Below, piece by piece: positions 10,384 through 20,582 of a DNA stretch of 64,000 nucleotides. Every line of letters starts with the position of its first letter. The stretch's first letter is position 1. A program made the position numbers and the translations under genes. Location: assembly GCA_965199875.1 (NCBI GenBank), contig OZ241346.1:3348001-3412000 (forward strand). The letters run 5' to 3'. Source of the stretch: VXYL01 sp965199875. Lineage in GTDB: Bacteria > Pseudomonadota > Gammaproteobacteria > Pseudomonadales > Azotimanducaceae. The notes below the pieces were generated by a model that worked only from the letters and a program-made list of their open reading frames with translations, searched no databases and was not told where the DNA came from.

Positions 10384-11715
10384 CTACGAGGTCGCCTGGC
10401 GCGGCCCTCGCTTGCGCGTGCCGCGACGAGGGATGTTCAGGCGCTGGCGCCGCTCCCAAAGGCTCTTGCGGCTGATGCCGAGCTGGCTGGCCAGCTCCGT
10501 TTCGGTGAGCTGGTCCTGGTTTTCGAGCACGAAGCGGATGAAGTAGCTCTCCAAGCTGCTCGACCGATCCTGCTCCGCGGCGGCTGCGCCGAGCGGCGGC
10601 GCCCGGCCGACGTCGATGGCCAGCAGTTCGATGTCGACGATGCCGTCGGCGCAAACGATGGCGGCGCGCTCGACGGCGTTTTCCAGTTCGCGCACGTTGC
10701 CGGGCCACGGATAGCGCCGCAGCGCCTCGACAACGCCCGACGCAAAGCGCAGGCCGGTCTTGCCGAGCTTCTCCGACGAGCGTCGGAGCAGCGCAGTGGC
10801 GATGGCGGCGACGTCGTCGCAGCGCTGGCGCAAAGGCGGCACCTGCAAAACCGTGGCGTGCAGGCGTTCCAGCAAAGCGGGAAGAAATCGACCGCGGTCC
10901 GCCAACGGCTGCAACTCGTGCCCGGTGGCGGCGATCAGGCGCACGTCGAACGGCCGGCCGGCGTCCTCGGTGCCGGCGAGCGCACCGTCTTCCAGAACGC
11001 CCTCCTGCACCAAGCGCAGCAAGCGCGTCTGCGCCGGCATGGGCAGTTCGCCAATGGCCTTGAGGAACAGTATGCCGCCATCGGCAGCGTCGATCAGGCC
11101 GCGGCGCGAGTTGGCGGCAGCGCCGCCCCGCCCAAACAGCTCCGCTTCCATCAGGGCATCGGGCAGCGTCGCGCAGTTGAGGGCGATGAGCGGCGCATGG
11201 CGGCGGCTGCTGCCGGCATGGACGGCGCGCGCCGCCAGCTCCTTGCCGGTGCCGGATTCGCCCTGAATCAGCACCGGAGACTCGCTGGCGGCCGCGGCTT
11301 CGATGCCGGCGAAGAGGCGCAGCATTGCCGGGCAGCTGCCGAGCATCGACGAGAAGCGACCGCCGAAGCGCGCCGGGGCGAAGCGCTCGATGGCGCGCTG
11401 GACGGCGCTCGCCAGCTCGTCTTCGGCCAATGGCCCGGAGAGGTAGTCGGCCGCGCCCCGGCGCATGCAGTCCACCGCATGGGCCACGCTGGGCGAGCCC
11501 GCCACCAGAACCACCGGCACGGCGCCGGCGAGCGATAGGACGTCTTCGCGCCCGTCCGCCAGTTCGGCATTGGCGACGATCGCTGCTGGCGGATCACCCA
11601 GCGCCGCTCGCAGCTGCGCCAAGTCGGAGCAGGGCGCGATGTCGAAGGCGGCCAGTGCCGCGCACAGCGTCCGTCGATTCTTGTCGTCGCGCTCGACCAC
11701 GAGAATGCGATGCAT
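10384..11715 (-). CDS. Degenerate NtrC-family regulator (pseudo-receiver, inactive AAA+, Fis HTH)
   Basis: A 443-residue protein with the layout of an NtrC-type response regulator, but with its key residues missing. Residues 1-115 form a receiver fold (RILVVERDD) where the phospho-acceptor Asp is Asn (AIVANAELADG), the Thr switch is Ala (VLVAGSPS) and the Lys is Gly (DYLSGPL). The AAA+ domain keeps Walker A GESGTGKE. It has lost the GAFTGA loop that contacts sigma-54, reading ELFGRGGAAANSRRG, and Walker B reads GGILFLKAIGEL where GGTLFLDEIGEL is expected. The C-terminus retains a Fis-type helix-turn-helix (TETELASQLGISRKSLWERR). It should therefore bind DNA without phosphorylation, ATP hydrolysis or sigma-54 activation. 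The start is the ATG at 11715. gluQ lies 24 bases upstream on the same strand. Confidence 0.88.
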   Translation of the reverse strand: MHRILVVERDDKNRRTLCAALAAFDIAPCSDLAQLRAALGDPPAAIVANAELADGREDVLSLAGAVPVVLVAGSPSVAHAVDCMRRGAADYLSGPLAEDELASAVQRAIERFAPARFGGRFSSMLGSCPAMLRLFAGIEAAAASESPVLIQGESGTGKELAARAVHAGSSRRHAPLIALNCATLPDALMEAELFGRGGAAANSRRGLIDAADGGILFLKAIGELPMPAQTRLLRLVQEGVLEDGALAGTEDAGRPFDVRLIAATGHELQPLADRGRFLPALLERLHATVLQVPPLRQRCDDVAAIATALLRRSSEKLGKTGLRFASGVVEALRRYPWPGNVRELENAVERAAIVCADGIVDIELLAIDVGRAPPLGAAAAEQDRSSSLESYFIRFVLENQDQLTETELASQLGISRKSLWERRQRLNIPRRGTRKRGPRQATS

Positions 11716-11739
11716 CGGGGCATCATAGCGCACGGCCCT

Positions 11740-12636
11740 CTATGACAGCGCGACGAACCCCGGCATGGCGCGGCTGTTCGGCAGGCATTCGATGCGCCAG
11801 TGGCGCACCGCCCAGTTCAGCATCGTCGGCACGTCTTCGTTGGGCGGCTGCAGGCCGAGCAGCGACAGCGCGACGGCGACGTTGCCGCGGGCATGGCGTT
11901 GATCGATGGCGGTGGCCGCGTTGTGCTTGGAGAGCTTCTCGCCCGCTGCGTCGACCAGCACCGGAACGTGGGCGTAGACCGGCGGCACCACGCCCAGGCA
12001 GGCGGCGAGGTGGATCTGCTGCGGCGTGTTGTCGAGCAGGTCGGCGCCGCGGACCACGTGGCTGACGCGCATGGCCGCATCGTCGACGACGACGGCGAGG
12101 GGATAGGAAGGCAGCCCGTCGCGACGCCAGACGACGAAGTCTCCCATCGACTCGGGGCCGGGTTCGCGCCGCCCGGCCACGCGGTCGTCGAACGAGCACT
12201 CGGCAGCGTCCTCAACGCGAACGCGCACGGCGTTGCCGTCGCGCGGCAGGCCCAGGTCGCGGCAGGTGCCCGGATAGCGTCGTGCGCCCCTTAGCTGGCT
12301 GCGCGTGCAGCGACAGCCGAAACAGCGCTCGCCGAGGTCTTCAAGGGCGGCGCGGTAGCGCTCGCGATGGTCGCTCTGCCGCACCACGCCGCCATCCCAA
12401 AGCAAGCCGTGCGCTTCGAGCGTCGCCAGAATCTCGTCTTCGGTACCGCTCTTGATCCGTGGCGCATCCAGATCGTCGATGCGCACCAGCCAGCGGCCCT
12501 GCCATGCTCTGGCGTCCAGCCAGGAGGCGGTGGCGGCCAGCAGCGAACCGAGATGCAGCGGGCCCGAGGGCGTTGGCGCGAAGCGGCCGATGTAGCCAGC
12601 GCGCTCGACGGCGCCCGTTGCGGCGTCGAGCGGCAC
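11740..12636 (-). CDS. gluQ: Glutamyl-Q tRNA(Asp) synthetase
   Basis: GluQ-RS is a truncated GluRS paralogue that attaches glutamate to queuosine at position 34 of tRNA-Asp. The 298-residue length fits the family, which lacks the anticodon-binding domain. The first motif, of HIGH type, is RFAPTPSGPLHLGSL, the zinc-binding cysteines lie in CFGCRCTR and YPGTC, and the second motif is EKLSKHN, of KMSKS type. The start is taken as GTG at 12636; the conserved part begins about 14 residues later at YIGRFAP. It follows dksA by about 33 bases on the same strand, the standard gammaproteobacterial pairing, so co-transcription is likely. Confidence 0.95.
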   Translation of the reverse strand: MPLDAATGAVERAGYIGRFAPTPSGPLHLGSLLAATASWLDARAWQGRWLVRIDDLDAPRIKSGTEDEILATLEAHGLLWDGGVVRQSDHRERYRAALEDLGERCFGCRCTRSQLRGARRYPGTCRDLGLPRDGNAVRVRVEDAAECSFDDRVAGRREPGPESMGDFVVWRRDGLPSYPLAVVVDDAAMRVSHVVRGADLLDNTPQQIHLAACLGVVPPVYAHVPVLVDAAGEKLSKHNAATAIDQRHARGNVAVALSLLGLQPPNEDVPTMLNWAVRHWRIECLPNSRAMPGFVALS

Positions 12637-12669
12637 TGCAAGCCCGCCGCTTGGCCCCTCAGGCGGAGT

Positions 12670-13158
12670 CTAGCCGCGCAGCTGGCGCTCGCGGAGTTCG
12701 TCGAGGGCTTTGCAGTCCACGCACTGCGTCGCTGTCGGTCGGGCTTCGAGGCGGCGCAGGCCGATCTCGACGCCGCAGGTGTCGCAGTAGCCGTAGTCGT
12801 CGGTCTCGATGCGGTCCAGCGTCTGGTTGATCTTGCGGATCAGCCGCCGTTCGCGGTCGCGGGTGCGCAGTTCGATGCCGAGTTCTTCCTCCTGGGTGGC
12901 GCGATCCAGCGGATCGGGAAAGTTGGAGGCTTCGTCCTGCAGATGGTTGACCGTGCGATCCACCTGTTCCATGAGCTCCCGGCGCCAGTCGTTCAGCATG
13001 TTGCGGAAGTGCTCGATCTGCCCGCCGCTCATGTACTCCTCGCCTTCCTTCGGCGCATAGGGTGCGTAGTTTCGGAAAGGCGACTCGGCGTCCCGGCGCG
13101 GTGCGTCGGCGGAGCTCGGCTTCTGCGGACGTGTCGTTTCGATGGCGGAGTTCGACAT
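12670..13158 (-). CDS. dksA: RNA polymerase-binding transcription factor DksA
   Basis: DksA enters the secondary channel of RNA polymerase and, with ppGpp, lowers rRNA and raises amino-acid promoter activity. This 162-residue protein has a variable N-terminal extension, then the coiled coil that starts near GEEYMSGGQIEHFRNML and contains the tip acidic pair DRATQEEE. The C-terminal zinc finger is complete: CDTCG and CVDC. The ATG at 13158 is preceded by a GAGGG ribosome-binding site. The GC-rich discriminator of the rrn promoter in this window is the kind of target DksA acts on. It lies directly upstream of gluQ. Confidence 0.97.
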   Translation of the reverse strand: MSNSAIETTRPQKPSSADAPRRDAESPFRNYAPYAPKEGEEYMSGGQIEHFRNMLNDWRRELMEQVDRTVNHLQDEASNFPDPLDRATQEEELGIELRTRDRERRLIRKINQTLDRIETDDYGYCDTCGVEIGLRRLEARPTATQCVDCKALDELRERQLRG

Positions 13159-13285
13159 GGGTCCCTCTTTGCGGCGTCTGCTTGGCAGTTCGAGAGGGCG
13201 CGTAAATTAGCAAAACAGCGCCTCAAGCGCACCCCCAAGCGGCTACACTGGCGCGCAATCGGGCCAAGGTTCGACGGGCGAGCAC

Positions 13286-14491
13286 ATGCAAGGCTGCGGG
13301 CACGAGGCCCGAACGGCAAACGGCGTCCTGCCGGCGGCGCGGGTGGCGCGCATCGCGCCGTTTCGCGTCATGGAGATTCTCAATGCGGCGCGGGAGCTCG
13401 AACGCCGTGGCCGCCACGTCGTCCACTTCGAGGTTGGCGAGTCGGACTTCCACCCCGCCGCGCCGGTCGTGGAGGCGGGGGTGTCGGCGTTGCGATCCTG
13501 GCGCAACGGCTACACGGAACCGCTTGGCTTGTCCGACCTGCGCGAGGCCATCGCCCGGCGCTATCGGCGCCTCGGCATCGACGCGCAGCGCATCGCCGTG
13601 ACCTCCGGCGTCAGCGCCGCGCTCAACCTGCTGGCCCAGGCGCTGGTGAATCCGGGCGACGAAGTGCTGGTGGCGGACCCGGGCTATCCCTGCTACGGCG
13701 CCTTCGTCGAAACCGCAGGGGGCAGGGTCCGACGCCTGCCGGTGGACGCGAACAGCGGCTTTCAGCCGACGGCGCGGCAGATCGACCGGGCGTGGAACGA
13801 GAACACCGCTGGCGTGATCCTTTCCAGCCCCTCGAATCCGGTCGGCAGCTTGCTCGGGCGCGACGAGCTGGCCGCCATTTGCCGGCAAGTGGCTGGCAAG
13901 GGCTTCGTGGTCATCGACGAAATCTACCAGGGCCTGGTCTACGGCGACGCCGACCCCGCCTTTACGGCGCTTGCCGTGGACGACGGCTGCTTCGTCGTCA
14001 ACGGCTTTTCCAAGTACTACGGCATGACCGGATGGCGGCTCGGCTGGATCGTCGCCCCGGCGGGAATGATCGACGCCATCGATCGACTCGCGCAGAACCT
14101 CTACATCTCGCCGCCCACGGTCTCTCAGCATGCCGCCTTGGCAGCGCTCGGCAACGACGCGCTGGCCATCCACGAGCATCGGCGCGACGTCTTCGCCCGA
14201 CGCCGAGACGCGATGCTCTCGGGGCTTGAGGCGCTCGGTCTGCCGGCGGCGCAGCGCCCCGATGGCGGCTTCTACGTCTACACGAACATCGCGTCCACGG
14301 GCCTCGGCACCGAGCAGTTCTGCCGTCGGCTGCTGCACGAATACGGCGTGGCCGCGACGCCGGGAACCGACTTCGGGCAGCACCGCGCGGAATGCCACGC
14401 GCGCTTTTCCTTCACCGTCGACGAGACGCAGATCGCCCTTGGCATGGAGCGCCTCGAAGCGGCGTTGGCGGCTTTTCGGAGGCGGCCGTAG
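13286..14491 (+). CDS. Aminotransferase class I/II (aspartate aminotransferase family)
   Basis: A PLP-dependent fold-type I aminotransferase of 401 residues. The family order is visible: substrate loop EVGESDF with the conserved Pro-rich follow-up, NGYTEPLGLSDLREAIA, the glycine-rich TSGVSAALNLL, PGYPCY, SSPSNPVGS, VIDEIYQGLVY and the PLP lysine in GFSKYYGMTGWRLG (about K242). The substrate amino acid cannot be fixed from the sequence. It is divergent from dksA with about 130 bases between them. The start ATG at 13286 gives a leader of about 25 residues before the conserved core, so the true start could be slightly later. The stop codon overlaps the region where sfsA should begin, implying coupled translation of the pair. 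Confidence 0.9.
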   Translation: MQGCGHEARTANGVLPAARVARIAPFRVMEILNAARELERRGRHVVHFEVGESDFHPAAPVVEAGVSALRSWRNGYTEPLGLSDLREAIARRYRRLGIDAQRIAVTSGVSAALNLLAQALVNPGDEVLVADPGYPCYGAFVETAGGRVRRLPVDANSGFQPTARQIDRAWNENTAGVILSSPSNPVGSLLGRDELAAICRQVAGKGFVVIDEIYQGLVYGDADPAFTALAVDDGCFVVNGFSKYYGMTGWRLGWIVAPAGMIDAIDRLAQNLYISPPTVSQHAALAALGNDALAIHEHRRDVFARRRDAMLSGLEALGLPAAQRPDGGFYVYTNIASTGLGTEQFCRRLLHEYGVAATPGTDFGQHRAECHARFSFTVDETQIALGMERLEAALAAFRRRP

Positions 14492-15186
14492 AGTTCTCGC
14501 CGGCCTTGCAGCGCGGCGTGCTGATCCGGCGCTACAAGCGCTTCCTGGCCGACATCCGAAAGGCGTCCGGCGAAACGACGACCATCCACTGCCCGAACAC
14601 CGGCGCCATGCTCGGCTGCGCCGATGCCGGCAGCACGGTCTGGTACTCGACGTCCGCAAGCGCTCGTCGCAAGTACCGCCATACTCTGGAACTGGTCGGC
14701 AACGCCGATGGCGAACTGATCGCCGTCAACTCGGCGCGCGCCAACGCCCTGGTGGCCGAGGCGCTGGCGAGCGGCTGCCTGCCGGGACTTCCGCAGCGGC
14801 GAGTCGAGCGCCGCGAAGTTTCCATTCCCGATGCCGGCGGGCGTTTCGACCTCTACGTCGACAGCGTGTTCGTGGAGGTGAAGGCGGTGACGCTGAAACT
14901 GGCCGACGGCGGCGCGTTTCCGGACGCCGTCAGCGCCAGGGCGACCCGGCACGTCGAAGCGCTGGCGCGGCTGTGCCGGGAAGGTCGGTGCGCCGCGCTG
15001 GTGTTCTGCGTGCTGCACAGCGGCATCGACGGCGTGCGTCCGGCGGACGAAGTCGATCCGGTCTACGGCGAAGCCTTGCGGCGGGCGGCCGAAGCGGGCG
15101 TCGGCATCTTCGCCCTGGGCTGCCGCATCTCGCCGTTCGCCATCGAGCCGACCGGGCCGCTGCCGGTGAACCTCGAACGCGGCTGA
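14392..15186 (+). CDS. sfsA: SfsA, sugar fermentation stimulation protein homologue
   Basis: SfsA is a DNA-binding protein with a nuclease-like fold, first linked to maltose use in E. coli. The match is strong from EFSPALQRGVLIRRYKRF through CPNTGAMLGC, VWYSTS, RRKYRHTLEL, and the conserved FVEVKAVTL to FPDAVSARATRHVEAL. The start is a problem. E. coli SfsA begins MEFSP, but here the codon before EFSP is GTA (14488), overlapping the TAG stop of the aminotransferase. The only standard in-frame start upstream is the ATG at 14392, about 100 bases inside the aminotransferase gene, and the next downstream is GTG at 14518, inside conserved sequence. The coordinates use 14392, but the natural protein probably begins near 14488. 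In E. coli sfsA lies just upstream of dksA. Confidence 0.88.
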   Translation: MPRALFLHRRRDADRPWHGAPRSGVGGFSEAAVEFSPALQRGVLIRRYKRFLADIRKASGETTTIHCPNTGAMLGCADAGSTVWYSTSASARRKYRHTLELVGNADGELIAVNSARANALVAEALASGCLPGLPQRRVERREVSIPDAGGRFDLYVDSVFVEVKAVTLKLADGGAFPDAVSARATRHVEALARLCREGRCAALVFCVLHSGIDGVRPADEVDPVYGEALRRAAEAGVGIFALGCRISPFAIEPTGPLPVNLERG

Positions 15187-15222
15187 TGCCCACAGTGCGA
15201 GGCAAGACCGAGAACCGCCCCC

Positions 15223-16208
15223 TCAGCCCCGAAAGCGCGCTTGCAGATCCAGGTAGTCCGATGCGAGATGCAGCCGCGCGCCGTGTCTGGAGACCAGTTC
15301 GGCGGCGGCGAAGTTGCCGAATCGCGCCGCGGCGAGCGCAGGGGCGCCTTGCAGCGTGGCGCGGATGACGGCGCCGGCGTAGATGTCTCCGGCGCCGGTG
15401 GCATCGGCGGCCACCGCGGCGAACGGCTTTGCCGTGCGCATTCCCTCGGCAGCGACGACGACACTGCCAGCGGCGCCCAAGGTGATGTTGACGAAAGGCG
15501 CGATGTCGCGCAGTTCGGCAGCGGCGACGTCCAGGCGGTCGGTGCCGGCCCAGGCCAGCGCTTCTTCCTCGTTGCAGAACAGCTGCTGCACGCCGTTGCC
15601 GAGCATCGCCACGAGTCCGTCCCGGCAGCCGTCCACCATGGCCGGGTCGGACAGCGACAGGCTGGTGCGGACGCCATCCTCCTCGGCCATTTCCCGGGCC
15701 CGGACCGCGGCATCGACTGCCGCTTGACGAGCGGCGAGATAGCCCTCGACGTAGAGAAACTTCGACGAGCGCAGCGCCGCCGCGTCGAGATCTTCGCTGG
15801 CGAACGTCTCCGAGACGCCGAGACAGGTGGCCATCGAGCGTTCGGCATCGGCGGTGACGAGGGTCAGGCAGCGCCCGCTGCTGCCGCCCGCCGGGCGAAG
15901 GCCGGCGACTCCGATGCCGATGCCCTGCAGGTCGTCGAGGAAGTGGCTGCCGATGGCGTCGTCGGCCACCCGGCAGGAGTAGAAGGCCTGGCCTCCGAAG
16001 GCCTGCAGCGCAAAGACGGTGTTGGCCGCGGAGCCTCCCGACATGCGGCGATGGGTGCGCCCCTGCAAGCTGGCCTCGATGGCATCGAGGCGATCGTCGT
16101 CCACCAGCGTCATGCGGCCCTTCGGAAGGTCCACCGCGGCAAGGAAGGCGTCGTCGACGGCGTACTCGAAGTCCACCAGGGCGTTGCCGATGCCGTAGAG
16201 GTCGTAGC

Positions 16209-16212
<4 letters not shown>
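15223..16212 (-). CDS. PfkB family carbohydrate/nucleoside kinase
   Basis: A 329-residue ribokinase-family (PfkB) kinase. The N-terminus reads YGIGNALVDFEY, the first glycine signature is RMSGGSAANTVFALQAFGG, and the second, with the catalytic base, is ADATGAGDIYAGAV near the C-terminus. An inner helix carries the NEEEA motif. The arrangement resembles the adenosine-kinase branch, but the substrate cannot be fixed. Its ATG overlaps the TGA of hemL in an ATGA tetramer (16209-16212), so the two are probably translated together. Neither gene's product suggests a shared pathway. Confidence 0.9.
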
Positions 16213-17495
<1,283 letters not shown>

Positions 17496-17503
17496 TGGCT
17501 TGC

Positions 17504-18790
17504 TTATTCCGCTTGTCTGGGAGGGGACTCTTCGTCGCGGTAGTCGATGCCGAGCGCCGCGAGGGTGGTCAATAGTAGCGAACGCTGCTTGAAGACTTCA
17601 CGAACCGTCAACGTGGCGGCGACGATGACCAGCATCGCCGGCAGGATGATGTTGGGGTTGGCGGTCAGTTCCAGCACCGCGGTCAAAGCCGCCAAGGGCG
17701 CTTGCAGCACCGCCGCCATCATCGCTGCCATGCCGAGCATGACGTACAGCGCCGGCGCGGATGCGTGTTCGGGCATGACGGCATTGCCGATCTCGCCGAG
17801 CAGACCGCCGGCCAAGGCGCCGATCACCAGGGTCGGAGCGATCACGCCCACCGGCAGCCCGACGCCGACGCAAGCGGCCGACGCGACCACCTTCGCCACC
17901 AGGATGACTAGGAGCGCTGTGCCGGCAATGTTGCCGAGCAGCGCCTCGTTGATGGTGTCGTAGCTGGTGCCAAGCACCTCCGGGGCGAACCACGCCGCGG
18001 CGCCGGTCAGCGTGCCGGCCGCGGTGGCGCGCAGCCAGAACGGCCAGGCGCGAATGGCGGAGACGGACTTCACCAGGGCAATGAAGACGCCGCCCACGAC
18101 GCCCACCGCGACGCCGACGAAGACGATGTAGGGCACTTCCAGCAGGGAGCGCAGATCGGTGGTGGGCGTCTCCAGCACGGTGATGTCGCCGAACACCCAG
18201 CGGTTCACCACCGTCGCCGTCGCCGTCGCCAGGATCACCGGGATGAAGCCGACGATGGTGTACTCCATCAACACCACTTCCATGGCGAAGACCACGCCTG
18301 CCAACGGGGTGTTGAACGACGCGCCGATGGCGGCGGCGCTGCCGCAGGCCACCAGCGTGCGCATGCCGTCTTCGGGGAGCTTCGCCGCAGCGCCCAGCAG
18401 ACTGGACGACGCGGCGCCGAGATGCACCGCCGGCCCTTCGCGCCCGCCGGACAAGCCGGCCGTCAAGCCGACGACGGCGCCGGCGAACTGCCGCCAGGCG
18501 CCACGCCAGGAGAGCCGGCCCTGGCGGCTGGCCAGGCGCTCGATGACGTGTACGACGCCCAAGCGCCGTTCGTCGGCCGGCAGGCGGTTGAAGGCGACGC
18601 CGATGGCGAAGGCGCCGAGCACCGGCAACAGCGCCTGGAGCGCCGGCGACAGCGCCTCGAAGTTGTCGCCGCCGTGGTTTCCGGTAAGCCATCCTGCGCC
18701 TTGCAGGGCGGCGCGGAACAGCACCACGACGCCGCCGGCAAGCAGGCCCGAGACGATGGCCAAGAGCGACAGGCGTGGCAGCGTGTTCAT
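17504..18790 (-). CDS. ClC family chloride channel/antiporter
   Basis: A 428-residue polytopic membrane protein of the ClC family, which moves Cl- by channel or Cl-/H+ exchange. The best-kept motif is GLSGGREGPAVHLGA, containing the gating glutamate. Further family signs are ACGSAAAIGASFNTPLAG and GVGLPVGVIAPTLVIGA, in the place of the GxFxP loop, with the Phe replaced. The GSGIP ion-binding loop is not recognisable (GVVHVIERLA there), so ion preference may differ from E. coli ClcA. About ten hydrophobic segments are visible. A hydrophilic C-terminal tail ends DYRDEESPPRQAE. It lies between erpA, which is divergent, and hemL, as in E. coli. Confidence 0.92.
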   Translation of the reverse strand: MNTLPRLSLLAIVSGLLAGGVVVLFRAALQGAGWLTGNHGGDNFEALSPALQALLPVLGAFAIGVAFNRLPADERRLGVVHVIERLASRQGRLSWRGAWRQFAGAVVGLTAGLSGGREGPAVHLGAASSSLLGAAAKLPEDGMRTLVACGSAAAIGASFNTPLAGVVFAMEVVLMEYTIVGFIPVILATATATVVNRWVFGDITVLETPTTDLRSLLEVPYIVFVGVAVGVVGGVFIALVKSVSAIRAWPFWLRATAAGTLTGAAAWFAPEVLGTSYDTINEALLGNIAGTALLVILVAKVVASAACVGVGLPVGVIAPTLVIGALAGGLLGEIGNAVMPEHASAPALYVMLGMAAMMAAVLQAPLAALTAVLELTANPNIILPAMLVIVAATLTVREVFKQRSLLLTTLAALGIDYRDEESPPRQAE

Positions 18791-18892
18791 TCGCGCCAGC
18801 CCATGGCGCAGAGCGCCGGCCAGCGAACGAGACGTGTTCGTGCGGTTCGACAGAGATGGTGCTCCGGGTCACGATTGCCACTTGCAAGCTAC

Positions 18893-18898
18893 TATAAT
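18893..18898 (+). promoter_or_regulatory. Perfect -10 box (TATAAT) just before erpA
   Basis: A consensus TATAAT lies 6 bases before the erpA ATG, placing the predicted transcription start at about the first base of the start codon. No good -35 is present at 17 bases, and no ribosome-binding site is seen. This would make a leaderless erpA transcript if used. Confidence 0.4.
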
Positions 18899-18904
18899 GG
18901 GCGC

Positions 18905-19237
18905 ATGACTGCCGACATCCAATTCTCCTCCCGGGCCGCAGGCAAGGTGCGCGAACTGATCGAAGGCGAGGGCCAGCCGCACCTGAAGCTGCGCGTGTTC
19001 ATCACTGGCGGCGGGTGCAGCGGCTTCTCCTACGGCTTTACGTTCGACGAAACCGCTGCCGACGACGATGCCGTGATCGAGCGCGACGGCGTGACGGCGC
19101 TGATCGACCCGCTGAGCTATCAGTACTTGACCGGCGCCGAAATCGACTACAAGGAGGATCTCTCCGGGGCGCAGTTCGTCGTGACCAACCCCAACGCCTC
19201 GTCCACCTGCGGCTGCGGCAACTCGTTCGCCGTTTGA
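18905..19237 (+). CDS. erpA: Iron-sulfur cluster insertion protein ErpA
   Basis: ErpA is an A-type carrier that delivers Fe-S clusters to apoproteins, among them IspG/IspH in isoprenoid synthesis. The 110-residue length is normal, and the three cluster cysteines are present in GGGCSGFSYGF and the C-terminal TCGCGNSF. The ATG at 18905 lacks an obvious Shine-Dalgarno. The gene is divergent from the ClC channel gene. No Fe-S operon partner such as IscU is nearby, which is normal for erpA. Confidence 0.97.
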   Translation: MTADIQFSSRAAGKVRELIEGEGQPHLKLRVFITGGGCSGFSYGFTFDETAADDDAVIERDGVTALIDPLSYQYLTGAEIDYKEDLSGAQFVVTNPNASSTCGCGNSFAV

Positions 19238-19403
19238 ACGCCTAGTGGCTCGATTCCGAATTGACATGGCAAATGGCACGTTCGTCTAGTCGTCGCCTCG
19301 GCGTGCGCTACCTGAGGATGTGCCGCCCCGCAAGGCCGCCGGCGTCCCGGTCGAGCGACGAAACTCGCCCCACTGGAACGCACGTCATTTTGGAAGCGGC
19401 ACA

Positions 19404-20540
19404 CTAGCCGCGGCCCGCCCGTTCGCTGGGCGCCGTGCGGCCGGGATAGATGCCGCCGAGCACGCGACCCCCCCGTGCGCCGGTGACGGCGGGTGCGTTG
19501 CCAGGTTCTCGGTTCAGGGTCCGGTGCGCGAACCACGCGAAGGCGGCGGCCTCCAGGGCGTCGCCGTCGACGCCCAGATCATCCGTTGTCGCCAGGCCGC
19601 TGCGTGGCAGATGCGCTGCCAGGCGGCGCATCAAGTCGGCGTTGTGGCGGCCGCCGCCGCAGACGAGCACTTCCTCGGCCAGGCCGCCCCAGCGCGCCAC
19701 GGCATCGCCGACGCTCCAGGCGGTGAACTCCGCCAGCGTCGCTTGCACATCCTCGGCGGCAAGCGCCCAGCCGCGACAGGCGGCGTCCACGAAACCCAGG
19801 TGGTAGGTTTCCTTGCCCGTGCTCTTTGGTGGCGGGCGGGCTGTGAAGGGGTCTTTCCGCAGTTGCGCCAACAGCCGCTCGTCGACCTCGCCGCTGGCGG
19901 CGAACTCGCCGTTGGCGTCGAAGGGCGCCCCTGTGCAGCGGCGCATCCACGCATCCAGCAGGGCGTTGCCAGGGCCGGTGTCGAAGCCGAGAGTCGTGGC
20001 GCAAGCGGCGGATAGCGCGGGCAGCACGGTGACGTTGGCGATGCCGCCGATGTTCAACACCACTCGGTGGCGTTGCGCGTCGCGGAACATCGCTTCGTGG
20101 AACAGCGGCGCCAAGGGTGCGCCCTCGCCGCCGGCGGCGATGTCCCGACGGCGGAAGTCCGCCACCGTGTCGATGCCGGTGATCTCGGCAATGCGATTCG
20201 GGTCGCCGATCTGCACGGTGAACGCGGGGGCGGATTGCGGCTGATGGCGAATGGTCTGGCCGTGGGAACCGATGGCCCTAACGTCGCCGGTTTCCACTCG
20301 CCAACGCTTCAGGCAGGCTAGAACGCTGTTGCCGATGGCGTCGCCCAGAAGGGCGTCCGCGCTGCCTTGCCGAACAACCTCGTCGGCACCCGGCGACGCC
20401 AAGGATCCGAGAGCGGCGGCCAAGGGTTCCGGCAGAGCAACCGTCTCGGCCGCCACGATGGCGACGGTGGCGCCGATGTCGATCAGCGCGACGTCGAGAC
20501 CATCGACGCTGGTGCCGGTCATCACGCCGACGTACTTCAT
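19404..20540 (-). CDS. anmK: Anhydro-N-acetylmuramic acid kinase
   Basis: AnmK phosphorylates and opens 1,6-anhydro-MurNAc during peptidoglycan recycling. The 378-residue enzyme begins with the family motif MKYVGVMTGTSVDGLDVALIDI. It keeps the ribonuclease-H/actin-like ATPase loops GSHGQTIRHQP, GDPNRIAEITGIDTVADFRRRD, LNIGGIANVT, and FDTGPGNALLDAWM. A further glycine-rich motif is CGGGRHNADLMRRLA. The M23 peptidase gene lies on the same strand about 40 bases upstream, a typical gammaproteobacterial order, so the two may form a cell-wall turnover unit. Confidence 0.96.
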   Translation of the reverse strand: MKYVGVMTGTSVDGLDVALIDIGATVAIVAAETVALPEPLAAALGSLASPGADEVVRQGSADALLGDAIGNSVLACLKRWRVETGDVRAIGSHGQTIRHQPQSAPAFTVQIGDPNRIAEITGIDTVADFRRRDIAAGGEGAPLAPLFHEAMFRDAQRHRVVLNIGGIANVTVLPALSAACATTLGFDTGPGNALLDAWMRRCTGAPFDANGEFAASGEVDERLLAQLRKDPFTARPPPKSTGKETYHLGFVDAACRGWALAAEDVQATLAEFTAWSVGDAVARWGGLAEEVLVCGGGRHNADLMRRLAAHLPRSGLATTDDLGVDGDALEAAAFAWFAHRTLNREPGNAPAVTGARGGRVLGGIYPGRTAPSERAGRG

Positions 20541-20582
20541 TCTCGAACTTCCCGGAGACCCTCGGGAGCTGCGTGGCGCGCT

